Shown here piece by piece: positions 37,279 through 45,807 of a stretch of DNA of 64,000 nt. Numbering within the stretch: position 1 is the first letter of the stretch; every line of letters begins with the position of its first letter. A model generated the notes under the pieces. That model did no database searches. It saw nothing but the letters and a program-made list of their open reading frames with translations, and had not been told where the DNA came from. The stretch lies in assembly GCA_023402175.1 (NCBI GenBank), contig JAEXCN010000077.1, forward strand, positions 3,767 to 67,766, given 5' to 3'. Made by a program: the position numbers and the translations under genes. The stretch comes from Pseudomonadota bacterium. Its GTDB lineage: Bacteria; Myxococcota_A; Polyangia; Polyangiales; Polyangiaceae.

Positions 37279-37809
37279 TCACGGTACGCACCCATCGTGG
37301 CTCGGCGCGGCGACACGACGGAAGTGACCACCCGCGGGCAGCGCCCCCTCGCCGTTCACCGTGATGTCGCCGCTCGGCTCGTCGACGACGTCGCCTCGCG
37401 CGGCCGTGCGCGTGCCTTCCTTCGTCGGAAAGTGAACGCGCCACGTATCTCCGGAGAGCGCCATCGTCCCGACGAAGCAGTGTTGACGCGCGTAGTACGG
37501 ACAGCGCTGGCCCGTTCCCGTGGGCGCGAGCATGCACGTCCAGAGATAGGCCTCTCCATTCGAATGGAGGTCGAGCTCGAGGTACGGCGGATCGTACGTC
37601 CGCCGGCCATCAGGCGCGTCGACGGAGAGGAGCTGCCACGTTCCCCACTCGCCTTCTTCCGGCACCGAGGGGAAGCCCGGCTCCTCCGCTTCGGAAGGAG
37701 AAGGCACGCTCGACGTAGTCGCGCCCGGCGCGTCGGCATCGACCTTTCCACCACACGCCCCGGCAGACGCCACGAGAAACACGAACGCAGCGCGGACAAG
37801 CACTCGCAT
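37279..37809 (-). CDS. Small lipoprotein
   Basis: A 176-residue protein. The signal MRVLVRAAFVFLVASAGACGG ends in a lipobox-like SAGAC. A linker rich in Ser, Pro and Glu leads to a compact beta domain with Cys pairs (YLWTCMLAP, RCPYYARQHC) that may form disulphides. It may be a lipocalin- or META-like domain, but no motif proves it. It is divergent from rtcB. Confidence 0.7.
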   Translation of the reverse strand: MRVLVRAAFVFLVASAGACGGKVDADAPGATTSSVPSPSEAEEPGFPSVPEEGEWGTWQLLSVDAPDGRRTYDPPYLELDLHSNGEAYLWTCMLAPTGTGQRCPYYARQHCFVGTMALSGDTWRVHFPTKEGTRTAARGDVVDEPSGDITVNGEGALPAGGHFRRVAAPSHDGCVP

Positions 37810-37904
37810 CGATGACGACCTCGAGCATCCAATGGCCACTCGGCGAAAACCCGTCACGACCCCGACCATTGCGGCGTCTTTCGTGCGACCTATGTTGACC
37901 CGCC

Positions 37905-39422
37905 ATGTCGAAGGCACGAGCACTTCTCCACGAGGACGACTGGAAGCGGCGCGCAGTATGGGTCGACGGCGCGGAGGGCGGATACTTCCGGCTCGAGACC
38001 GGCGACACCGGCGAGGTGCCCGTCCGCCTTTTCGTCACGCCGAAGCTCCTGACCGAGGCGGAGCCGACGCTCTATCGGCAGGTGGTAAACGCGACCCGCT
38101 TCCCGGGCGTGAAGCTCGTGTGCGTCACGCCGGACGTGCACTACGGCTACGGCGTCCCCGTCGGCTGCGTGATCCTCACCGATCGCGACGAGGGCTCGAT
38201 CGCGATGGGCCCGGTCGGCTTCGACATCGGCTGCGGAATGATGAGCGCGCGGAGCAACGTGCCCGCCGAGCTCGCAACGCCGGATCGCAAGCTCGAGTTC
38301 AACCGCGAAGTCTCGCGTCGCGTGAACCTCGGCGCGGGTGGCAAGAGCGTGAAGCTCGGCAAGCTCTCCGAGAAGGAGCTCCAGGAGCTCGTTCGGGGCG
38401 GCGCCGAGTACTACGTCGACAAGTACGGTGCGAGCTTCGATCGGAGCCGCGCCGAGCGTCATCGCATCCCGGTCTCGGACGAGTGGGACATCCCGTGGGG
38501 CGGCAAGGGCTCGCCCGAGCGCGGGCTCGATCAGCTCGGCTCGCTCGGCGGCGGGAACCACTTCATCGAGCTGCAGCGCTGCGAGGAGACGGGCACGCTG
38601 TTCGTGCAGGTCCACACCGGCAGCCGCGGCTTCGGCCACGGCCTCGCGACGAACTACTTCCAGATGGCGAAGGACGAGCGACCCGGCGAGATCACCGATC
38701 TCGATCTCGGATACTTCACCCCCGAGTCGAAGCACTTCGACTCGTACCTGAACGCCGTCGCCGCCGGTGGCAACTACGCCATCCTCAATCGCCTCGTCAT
38801 TTACGAGCAGATCGCCGACGCGTTTCGGAAGGTGTTCGAGGAGGATCTCGAGCTCGTCTACGAGATCAGCCACAACCTGGTGCAGGCCGAGGAGCACCCC
38901 CAATTCGGCAAGGTCTGGGTGCACCGCAAGGGCGCGACGCGCGCGCTCCCCGGCGGTCATCCTGCGCTCGCCGGGACGATCTGGGAGAAGAGCGGGCACC
39001 CCGTCCTCATCCCGGGGTCGAACCGCGACTACAGCTACATCCTCATGCCCGAGCCGGGTGCTCACAAGAGCGGCTACTCGGTGAATCACGGCGCAGGTCG
39101 TCGCCTCTCGCGCGGCGACGCGATGAGGCAGCTCGATCAGCGCAAGGTCGACGAGCAGTACCGGCGCGACGACATCCTCGTGAACCTCGACGGCCGCGTG
39201 CCGCTCGATGAGTCGGGCCAGTGCTACAAGAGCGCGGAGGAGGTCGTCTCCGCCGTCGTCGCTGCAGGGCTCGCACGTGTCGAGAGCACGCTCTGGCCGC
39301 TCGCATCGATCAAGGGAACGGAGGAAGGCGCCGCCCGCGACCGTCGCCGAAAGAACAAGGCGAAGGAGCGCTCACGCGATCGCGATCGCGACGCCGCGCG
39401 GAAGACGAAGGCTCACTACTGA
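37905..39422 (+). CDS. rtcB: RtcB-family RNA ligase
   Basis: A 505-residue RtcB. Metal and guanylylation residues are present: TPDVHYGYG, GFDIGCGMMSA (Cys110), LGGGNHFIEL, VHTGSRGFG and the nucleotidyl-accepting histidine in SVNHGAGRRLSR. RtcB joins 2',3'-cyclic phosphate or 3'-phosphate RNA ends to 5'-OH ends using GTP and Mn. The length matches the family apart from a basic C-terminal tail of about 35 residues (RDRRRKNKAKERSRDRDRDAARK), which may bind RNA. No archease or rtcA neighbour is found. It may act in repair of stress-cleaved tRNA. Confidence 0.93.
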   Translation: MSKARALLHEDDWKRRAVWVDGAEGGYFRLETGDTGEVPVRLFVTPKLLTEAEPTLYRQVVNATRFPGVKLVCVTPDVHYGYGVPVGCVILTDRDEGSIAMGPVGFDIGCGMMSARSNVPAELATPDRKLEFNREVSRRVNLGAGGKSVKLGKLSEKELQELVRGGAEYYVDKYGASFDRSRAERHRIPVSDEWDIPWGGKGSPERGLDQLGSLGGGNHFIELQRCEETGTLFVQVHTGSRGFGHGLATNYFQMAKDERPGEITDLDLGYFTPESKHFDSYLNAVAAGGNYAILNRLVIYEQIADAFRKVFEEDLELVYEISHNLVQAEEHPQFGKVWVHRKGATRALPGGHPALAGTIWEKSGHPVLIPGSNRDYSYILMPEPGAHKSGYSVNHGAGRRLSRGDAMRQLDQRKVDEQYRRDDILVNLDGRVPLDESGQCYKSAEEVVSAVVAAGLARVESTLWPLASIKGTEEGAARDRRRKNKAKERSRDRDRDAARKTKAHY

Positions 39423-39443
39423 GCGCACGCGATGCCGCGCTCA
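39420..39443 (+). terminator. Hairpin at the rtcB stop
   Basis: TGAGCGC at the stop codon (39420-39426) pairs with GCGCTCA (39437-39443) around a 10-base loop. There is no T-run, so terminator function is uncertain. Confidence 0.35.
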
Positions 39444-39520
39444 GCCTCGTCGCAACGATCGGGAAACGAGATGCGCATCACGCGGGAAACGATCTTCCCA
39501 ACTGCGCATTGAGCAGTCCC

Positions 39521-39586
39521 CAATAAGGTTCATTTAGGGTGGTCGTAGGGTCACTTTAGGCAGCCCTCAGGGACACCTTAGGAACG
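39521..39586. promoter_or_regulatory. Six tandem, helically phased 11-bp repeats (operator-like)
   Basis: Units begin at 39521, 39532, 39543, 39554, 39565 and 39576, exactly 11 bases apart. Each has TAGG at its fourth to seventh bases: TAGG exactly in units 2, 3, 4 and 6, CAGG in unit 5 and TAAG in unit 1. The consensus is NNTTAGGGT. One helical turn separates sites, as in tandem OmpR/PhoB-type operators. The array ends 30 bases before the GTG of the redox operon, so a promoter must overlap it or lie inside it. Confidence 0.75.
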
Positions 39587-39616
39587 CGCGCACGCCGGAG
39601 TTGGCAAGGTGAAGTC

Positions 39617-40681
39617 GTGCGCTTCACCTCGTCGACGAGAACATGGGCGGCAGCCCTTGCCGCGATCGCGATCGGCGGCGGCGTGGCGCTCGCGACGGGT
39701 CGCCGCGCGGAGGTCCGTCCGTCGGCGGCGGCCTCGGTCGAGCCGAGCGCGCCCCTTCCCGCCGACCTCGCGGCCACGGGTCTGTACGCCGATTGGGCGA
39801 CGAAGACGATCGCCGCCGCGAACCGTCCGTTCTCTCCGCAGTACCCGCTCTGGACCGACGGCGCGAAGAAGCGGCGCTGGATCCAACTCCCGTCGGGCTC
39901 GGCGATCGACGCGTCGTCCGCCGACGCGTGGCAGTTTCCGATCGGCACGCGGCTCTGGAAGGAATTCGCGTTCGGCGGTCATCCCGTCGAGACGCGGTAC
40001 ATGGAGCGCACTGCTTCCGGATGGCGCTACGCGACGTACGTCTGGAGCGAGGACGGCGCCCACGCGACGCTCGCTCCATCGCGCGGCACGAAGACGAGCG
40101 CCGAGATCGCGCCCGGCAAGCACCACGACGTCCCGAGCGAGAGCGACTGCCGCGTGTGCCACGGAAACGGCACCGCGCCGGTGCTCGGCTTCTCCGCGCT
40201 CCAGCTGTCTGGCGATCGCGATCCGAATGCGCTTCATCACGAGCCGCTCGCGCAGGGCGAGCTCGACCTGCCTGCGCTCGTCCGCGAAGGATTGCTCCGA
40301 GGCCATCGCGGCTCGACGTCGCCGCGGATCGCCGCGCGGACGCCGACGGAGCGCGCTGCGCTCGGCTACTTGCACGCCAACTGCGGCGGATGCCATCGGC
40401 AGGACGGCGCGCTCGCGTCGCTCAATATGGTGCTCGCTTCCTCGAGCGAGCCGCACGGAGAGCTCGCGCACGAGGCGGTCTTCACGACGACGCTCGATCA
40501 GGCGAGCCGCGTGACGCCGACACGGATGCGCATCGCGCCCGGCGCGCCGGATAGGAGCGTCGTCGTCGAGCGCATGCGCTCGCGAACGCCCGCCACGCAG
40601 ATGCCGCCGCTCGGAACGCAGCTCGTCGACGACGAGGCCGTCCGCCTCGTCTCGGCGTGGATCGAACAGCTCGGACACTGA
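39617..40681 (+). CDS. Diheme c-type cytochrome-like protein
   Basis: A 354-residue exported protein starting at a GTG with AAGGTGA just before it. The N-terminal segment (TWAAALAAIAIGGGVALATG) is a signal or anchor. Two heme sites are present: CRVCHGNG near residue 176 and CGGCHRQ near residue 256. The region between contains further His. The final part has MPPLGTQ, a likely Met ligand region. Such proteins carry electrons in the periplasm. It is the first gene of a five-gene operon and lies directly after the phased repeats. Confidence 0.8.
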   Translation: MRFTSSTRTWAAALAAIAIGGGVALATGRRAEVRPSAAASVEPSAPLPADLAATGLYADWATKTIAAANRPFSPQYPLWTDGAKKRRWIQLPSGSAIDASSADAWQFPIGTRLWKEFAFGGHPVETRYMERTASGWRYATYVWSEDGAHATLAPSRGTKTSAEIAPGKHHDVPSESDCRVCHGNGTAPVLGFSALQLSGDRDPNALHHEPLAQGELDLPALVREGLLRGHRGSTSPRIAARTPTERAALGYLHANCGGCHRQDGALASLNMVLASSSEPHGELAHEAVFTTTLDQASRVTPTRMRIAPGAPDRSVVVERMRSRTPATQMPPLGTQLVDDEAVRLVSAWIEQLGH

Positions 40682-40713
40682 ACTTCGGAACGAAACCACC
40701 AAGGAGAAGACAC

Positions 40714-41367
40714 ATGAAGAGCTCGATGAAGATGTTGCCCGCGCTGCTCGCCCTTGCGGCGATCGCGCCTGCCTGCGAGAGCAAGAAGACGGACGCCACG
40801 ACGGGCGATGCGCCTGCCGCCGCGAGCGCGCAAGCGATCACGCCGAAGCGCGACGCGAAGAGCGAGATCGACCACGGAAAGTTCATCGTCAGCACGGCGG
40901 GCTGCCATGACTGCCACACGCCACTGGCGATGGGCCCGAACGGCCCGGCGCCGGACATGTCGCGCGCGCTCTCCGGTCATCCGGCGGCGCTGCAGATGCC
41001 TCCCGCCCCGACGCTCCCGCCTGGCCCGTGGCTCGTCACCGTCTCGGCGACGAACACCGCGTGGTCAGGACCGTGGGGAGTGTCGTTCACGGCGAACCTC
41101 ACGCCGGACAAGGAGACGGGTCTCGGCACCTGGACGCGTCAGAACTTCATCGACACGGTCCGGAACGGACGCCACATGGGCGCTGGCCGGCCGCTCCTTC
41201 CGCCGATGCCGATCGCGCCCTTCTCGAACTTCAGCGACGAAGATCTCGGCGCCGTGTTCGCGTACCTGCAGACGATCCCCGCGATCTCGAACAAGGTCCC
41301 CGCGCCGCTCCCGCCGCCGCAGGCCGCTGCGCCGGTCGAAGCGCCCAAGAAGGTGTCCAACAAATGA
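40714..41367 (+). CDS. Cytochrome c lipoprotein
   Basis: A 217-residue protein starting at an ATG with AAGGAG seven bases upstream. The signal LLALAAIAPAC has a lipobox-like end, so the mature protein is probably anchored. The heme site is CHDCHTP, and MPPAP and LPPMPIAPF further on may contain the distal Met. The C-terminus is Pro/Ala-rich. The domain resembles cytochromes that pass electrons to dehydrogenases. It lies 32 bases after the diheme gene, and its stop overlaps the next start. Confidence 0.85.
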   Translation: MKSSMKMLPALLALAAIAPACESKKTDATTGDAPAAASAQAITPKRDAKSEIDHGKFIVSTAGCHDCHTPLAMGPNGPAPDMSRALSGHPAALQMPPAPTLPPGPWLVTVSATNTAWSGPWGVSFTANLTPDKETGLGTWTRQNFIDTVRNGRHMGAGRPLLPPMPIAPFSNFSDEDLGAVFAYLQTIPAISNKVPAPLPPPQAAAPVEAPKKVSNK

Positions 41368-41972
41368 TGCGCGTGGACCTCTTCGCGACGATCCACAAAG
41401 CCCTCCGCTCGGTGCTCTTCGAGACGGTGATGGAAGCCGGGCGGGTCGATCTCGCGTCGGACCAGGCGGTCGACGCGCTCGCCGAGCTCGTCGAACGGAT
41501 GTTCGGCTTCCTTCACGAGCATGCCCAGCACGAGGACGCCGAGGTCCTCCCGCTCGTCCGACGCGTCGAGCCGCGCATTGCCGAGGAGCTCTCCGCGGAA
41601 CATCTGGAGCTCGAGGCGACGCAGAACGAGATCTGTCGGACGATGCGCACCCTCGCGATGACCGTCGCCGCGGATCGCGGCCCGAGCGGCAAAGAGCTGC
41701 TGCGGCTGCTCAACGTGCTCACCGCCAAGCACCTCATGCACATGGATCGAGAGGAGACGTTGGGAAACGCCGTGCTCTGGGGAGGCTACGGCGATCCCGA
41801 GCTCCACGCGATCCGGGCTCGGATCGAGGCGCGCATCAAGCCCGAGCGTAACAAGGAGTGGGGGGCGATCATCGCCCCGGTGCTCGATCCGAAAGAGAGG
41901 GCGCTCATGGCGGTCCACGAGCCAGTCGAGGTACAATCGTCAGACCGTGGGGTGGTTTCCTCCCTTACCTGA
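41364..41972 (+). CDS. Hemerythrin-like cation-binding protein
   Basis: A 202-residue helical protein. It carries a hemerythrin-type set of ligands: His11, His51, His53, His56, Glu60, His80, His123 and His126 with DREE after it. The spacing HxHxxHxxxE and HLMHMDREE resembles the HHE family, which binds a diiron centre to sense or store oxygen or nitric oxide. The ATGA start overlaps the cytochrome stop, so it is coupled. A second ATG lies one codon in. The first ligand region is short, so diiron loading is not certain. Confidence 0.75.
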   Translation: MMRVDLFATIHKALRSVLFETVMEAGRVDLASDQAVDALAELVERMFGFLHEHAQHEDAEVLPLVRRVEPRIAEELSAEHLELEATQNEICRTMRTLAMTVAADRGPSGKELLRLLNVLTAKHLMHMDREETLGNAVLWGGYGDPELHAIRARIEARIKPERNKEWGAIIAPVLDPKERALMAVHEPVEVQSSDRGVVSSLT

Positions 41973-42444
41973 CGACCTGGTGACCTTCTTCCATGGCGGC
42001 CAATCGCTGCTCATGGGCACGTGTAGCCCGGATCTCGTGCCGGAGTCCGTCCGCGCTGCCGGCCTCCGCGTCTTGCCGGGCGCGTGTCACCTCACGGTGC
42101 TGATGCCGAAGGCGACGGGGGAGATCGCGCTCGCGAACCTTCGAGCCAACGGCCGGCTCGCCGTCACCGTATCCGAGCTCGAGACGCACCGGACCGTGCA
42201 GGTCAAAGGGAGGACGCTCGACATCCGCGATGGCGACGACGCGGATCGCGAGCTCGCGATCCGCTACGGCGCGGCGTTCCGCGCCGCGCTCGCCTATGTC
42301 GGCATCCCCGAGGTCGTCTCGCGCGGCCTCACCGTGTGGCCTGCCTGGGCGATCGATCTCGAGATCGCCCAGGTCTTCGTCCAGACGCCCGGCCCCGTCG
42401 CGGGCGTCCGCATGCCGCTCCCGGACGGCGCGGGAAGCGTATGA
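41947..42444 (+). CDS. Pyridoxamine 5'-phosphate oxidase-like (FMN split-barrel) protein
   Basis: A 165-residue protein starting at a GTG that lies 26 bases inside the preceding gene. The pattern is that of the FMN-binding split barrel: ATGEIALANLRANGRLAVTVSELETHRTVQVKG, where the loop and beta strands bind flavin. It lacks obvious catalytic residues of true PNPOx. It probably binds FMN or F420 and is part of a redox chain with its operon neighbours. The short overlap suggests translational coupling. Confidence 0.75.
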   Translation: MGWFPPLPDDLVTFFHGGQSLLMGTCSPDLVPESVRAAGLRVLPGACHLTVLMPKATGEIALANLRANGRLAVTVSELETHRTVQVKGRTLDIRDGDDADRELAIRYGAAFRAALAYVGIPEVVSRGLTVWPAWAIDLEIAQVFVQTPGPVAGVRMPLPDGAGSV

Positions 42445-43826
42445 CGGCGATCCGTCTCGCCGATCTCGATCGCTGCTTCCACGGGATCGTTCCCGGCGTG
42501 ATCGCCACGGCCGATCGCGACGGCGTGCCGAACGTCAGCTACCTCTCGCAGGTCTATCTCATCGACGAGCGGCACGTCGGGCTGTCGTGCCAGTTCTTCA
42601 ACAAGACGCGGCAGAACCTCGACGAGAATCCTCACGCGACCATCGAGCTCTACGATCCGATGACGTTCGAGGCGTACCGCATGCGCCTCCGCTTCCTTCG
42701 CTCGGAGAGCTCGGGCCCCCTCTTCGACATGATGGCCGCGCGTATCCTCGCGATCGCCTCGCACTGCGGGATGGCGGGCATCTTCAAGCTGCGCTCCGCG
42801 GATGTCTTGGAGGTCGAGTCGATCGAGAAGAAGGAGGGCTACATCACGGTCCTTCCCGAAGAGCCGCACGTCGAGCGCACGTTCCCCGACGCTCCGCTCA
42901 CCGAGGTGCGCGGCCTGCAGCTCGTCTCGGACCGCGTCATGCGCGCGCCCGATCTCGACTCGCTGCTCACCGGCGCGCTCGCGGCGCTCGACGAGGTCTT
43001 CGGGTTCTCCCACGGGATGATCCTCATGCCCGGGGACGACGGCCGGCACCTCGTCGCGGTGGCGAGCCACGGCTACGGAGAGGAAGGGATCGGCGCAGAG
43101 GTCCGCCTCGGCGACGGTCTGATCGGCACCGTCGCCGAGACGCGGCGGCTCTTGCGGATCTCCTCGGTCACGTCCGAGCTCCGCTACCACCGCGCGATCC
43201 GCGATCAGTACGAGCAAAGCGCCGGACAGGCCGGGCTCGCCGCCGAGATCCCGCTGCCTGGTCTCCCCGACGCGAAGAGCCAGATGGCGATCCCGCTCGT
43301 CGTCCAGGACCGCCTCATCGGAGTGCTCGCGCTCGAGTGCCGCGACACGCTCACGTTCGCGCAGTGGCACGAGGCCTTCTTGCAGGTGCTCGCCAATCAG
43401 ATCGCGAGCGGCATCGATCGCATGTCGAGCCGCGAGGACAGCGATGTGCCCGCGCCGGCGCCGCCGGCCCGTGCCGTCACGACGCCGCCGACGAAGCAGC
43501 GTCGGAGCTTTTGCTACTACAAGAACGACGACTGCGTGTTCGTCGACGGCGAGTACCTCATCCGGAACATTCCCGGGAAGATCCTCTGGAAGATCTTGCG
43601 CGCGCACCAGTCGGAGCGACGCGCGGAGTTCTCCAACCGCGAGCTACGCCTCGATCCGACGCTCGGTTTGCCCGCCCTCAAGGACAACCTCGAGAGCAGG
43701 CTCATCCTGCTGCGCAAGCGCCTCGAGCAGAAGTGCCCCGACATCCGCATCGTGCCGACGAAGCGAGGTCGGTTCGCGCTGTCGCTCGAGTCCGAGATCG
43801 AGCTCGTCGAGCGCGAGACAGCCTGA
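42441..43826 (+). CDS. FMN-barrel, GAF and OmpR-type winged-helix regulator
   Basis: A 461-residue protein. Residues 1-135 are an FMN split-barrel domain (GVIATADRDGVPNVSYLSQVY, NLDENPHATIELYDP). Residues about 160-330 are a GAF domain (LDEVFGFSHGMIL, IPLVVQDRLIGVLALEC). Residues about 354-455 look like an OmpR/PhoB C-terminal winged helix: LESRLILLRKRLEQ as the recognition-helix region and VPTKRGRFAL as the wing. It starts with ATGA overlapping the previous stop. A flavin and GAF sensor on a DNA-binding domain suggests a redox-controlled regulator, likely of its own operon. Confidence 0.8.
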   Translation: MTAIRLADLDRCFHGIVPGVIATADRDGVPNVSYLSQVYLIDERHVGLSCQFFNKTRQNLDENPHATIELYDPMTFEAYRMRLRFLRSESSGPLFDMMAARILAIASHCGMAGIFKLRSADVLEVESIEKKEGYITVLPEEPHVERTFPDAPLTEVRGLQLVSDRVMRAPDLDSLLTGALAALDEVFGFSHGMILMPGDDGRHLVAVASHGYGEEGIGAEVRLGDGLIGTVAETRRLLRISSVTSELRYHRAIRDQYEQSAGQAGLAAEIPLPGLPDAKSQMAIPLVVQDRLIGVLALECRDTLTFAQWHEAFLQVLANQIASGIDRMSSREDSDVPAPAPPARAVTTPPTKQRRSFCYYKNDDCVFVDGEYLIRNIPGKILWKILRAHQSERRAEFSNRELRLDPTLGLPALKDNLESRLILLRKRLEQKCPDIRIVPTKRGRFALSLESEIELVERETA

Positions 43827-43893
43827 ATCGTGCCGTAGACGGAACGCGCGTCATGCGTCACCCGTGACGCCGTGACGTCACCGACGCAACGAA

Positions 43894-43920
43894 GGCGCCG
43901 TGCTCTCCTCGCGCGGCGCC
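43894..43920. terminator. Hairpin between convergent genes
   Basis: GGCGCCG (43894-43900) pairs with CGGCGCC (43914-43920) around a 13-base loop. It lies between the end of the regulator gene and the 3' end of the minus-strand binding protein. It has no T-run on either strand. Confidence 0.4.
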
Positions 43921-43964
43921 CTCGTCGGTCAGGTCATGGGACGGATGGTCGGGGAACTACCTCG

Positions 43965-45617
43965 TCACGGGCACGAGAACGTCCCGTTCAACTTGTTCTC
44001 GGTAGCGTTGTAGCTCTGCCCCGTGGCGTCGCCGTAGACGATGTTCGACGTGTTCGGGTCGACGCGAAGACACCAGATGGCGATGTCCGAGCGTGCCTCG
44101 CCCGTCGCCGGATCGAAGTCGAGCGGGCCCGACGTGCCGTTCAGGTCGACCGCGCTGCCGTTCGTGAGCTCTGCGAACCCGGCCGCGAGACGTGCCGGAC
44201 CGACATCGATCTTCGCAGTTCCGCCGACGAGCTTCGCGAGGTTCTTGGCGATGTTGACGCCCGTGATCGGGTTCGAGCCGTTCGCCGCGATGCCGTACGC
44301 GATCATGTACGTCGCGTCGTACGCGCCGGCCATTCCGAAGATGAGCGTCGGGTTGTCCGGGAACGCCGCGGAGTAGCGGATGTTGAAGAACGACTGCGCA
44401 AGCGGCGTGACGACGCCAGGCACCGTTCCGCGAACCCGTGCGATGAACTCGGGCTTGCCCTTCGCATAGTTCGTGAGATCGGCCGTACGAATACCATCCG
44501 GGAGGAGCCAGCGCGGCTTCGGCGTCGGGTTCGTGGCCTCGTAGGGGATGAGGATGTCCGAAACCGCCTCGGCCGTACCAGTGAGGATGATCGTATCCGG
44601 CTTGAGCGCCTGCAGCGCAGTGACGGCGGCGGCCATCGTGTTCGAGACCGGGCAATCAGCGGTGCCGACGGTCGCCGTCGCGGGCGGGTTGTAGCACCTG
44701 AATTCAGCCAGCCCGGCGTTCGCCGCATCTGCGTGTGGCTTGCCATTGACGATCAGGCTGCCCTGGAGCGCTTGATGCACTCCGACCCCGTAGGCGTCGC
44801 TCTTGCTGATGACCGCGACCTTCGCATTGGTCGGGCCACCCGCGGCCGCCTTCGCCGCGGCCTCCAACTCGACGTAGACGCTCCGCATCGCCTCGCTCTG
44901 GATCACGTCCGAGGGGGACGTCCGCCAGAGGAGGCGCGTACCATCCTGGGTCGCGCCTTCGAGCGTCGTGATGCGTGCTGCCGTCGCGCTCGGCGAGATC
45001 AGCAGCGTCTTGCCCGGAAGCGTGACCGAGCTCGTGTGGATGGTGTCGCCGCTGAAGTTCGCGCCGATGATCGCCTGCACTCCGAGGTCGTTCACCAGGT
45101 GCGAGGCGCCTCCCTTGATGTCCACTTCCTCGTTCTCGTCACACGCGACGAGAGCCATTTTGCGCGGCGCTTCGCAGACGTCGGCGGAGGGGATGCCGCG
45201 TGCGTTGATCTCACGCAGCGCGAGGTCGATGCTGCTCCGAATCGGACCGCCTTCGTTGGCGCTCGGACCGTTGATCGGAGCGACCGAGCCGATGATGATG
45301 GTGCGGTCGTCATCGACGTCGCCGATGACGATCGGGCAGTACTGCGACTTGAGCTTCACGCATGTGTCGTTGCGACAGATCGCGGGCTCCCCGAGCGTCG
45401 CGGTGCATTTGGTGTTCGTGCACTCACGCGCCGGCGCTGGGCCGGCGTCCGGGCATTGATTCGGTGTCGTTGAATCGAGTCCTGCCTCGGGCGTCGTCAC
45501 AGGCGCCGCCGGCGGCGGCGGATCATCGTCACCACACGCGACGAGAACACCAAGGAAGACCAGGGCAGGCCCCGCAACGAGGCTGGCCGTCACACGACGT
45601 AGAGCAATCGATCGCAT
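43965..45617 (-). CDS. Branched-chain amino-acid-type periplasmic binding lipoprotein
   Basis: A 550-residue lipoprotein (lipobox LVAC, Cys28) starting at an ATG with GGGAGGG just before it. The body has the pattern of the Peripla_BP_6 family: IIIGSVAPINGPSANEG, LALREINARGI, ANFSGDT, and VAVISKSDAYGVGVHQAL. This family binds amino acids, amides or urea and feeds ABC importers or acts as a sensor. No permease or ATPase genes are adjacent, so it may be a solitary sensor or a stand-alone receptor. Pro-rich and Cys-bearing N-terminal segments are unusual. Confidence 0.82.
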   Translation of the reverse strand: MRSIALRRVTASLVAGPALVFLGVLVACGDDDPPPPAAPVTTPEAGLDSTTPNQCPDAGPAPARECTNTKCTATLGEPAICRNDTCVKLKSQYCPIVIGDVDDDRTIIIGSVAPINGPSANEGGPIRSSIDLALREINARGIPSADVCEAPRKMALVACDENEEVDIKGGASHLVNDLGVQAIIGANFSGDTIHTSSVTLPGKTLLISPSATAARITTLEGATQDGTRLLWRTSPSDVIQSEAMRSVYVELEAAAKAAAGGPTNAKVAVISKSDAYGVGVHQALQGSLIVNGKPHADAANAGLAEFRCYNPPATATVGTADCPVSNTMAAAVTALQALKPDTIILTGTAEAVSDILIPYEATNPTPKPRWLLPDGIRTADLTNYAKGKPEFIARVRGTVPGVVTPLAQSFFNIRYSAAFPDNPTLIFGMAGAYDATYMIAYGIAANGSNPITGVNIAKNLAKLVGGTAKIDVGPARLAAGFAELTNGSAVDLNGTSGPLDFDPATGEARSDIAIWCLRVDPNTSNIVYGDATGQSYNATENKLNGTFSCP

Positions 45618-45807
45618 TGTCCCTCCCGCGAAAGCACGAGAATGGAAGCGTCGCTCGACTTTCATGCGACAGCAAGCCCCATCGACCGGATCCCCTGCGC
45701 GCCAGTCGCCGGTCGATCTAAGTGCACAATCTCCCTCGACTCCTCGCCCGGCAAGATGCCTTTGGGCGGAGCGGTCCTCCGGCTCGTCACGCCTCACGCC
45801 TCAGGCC

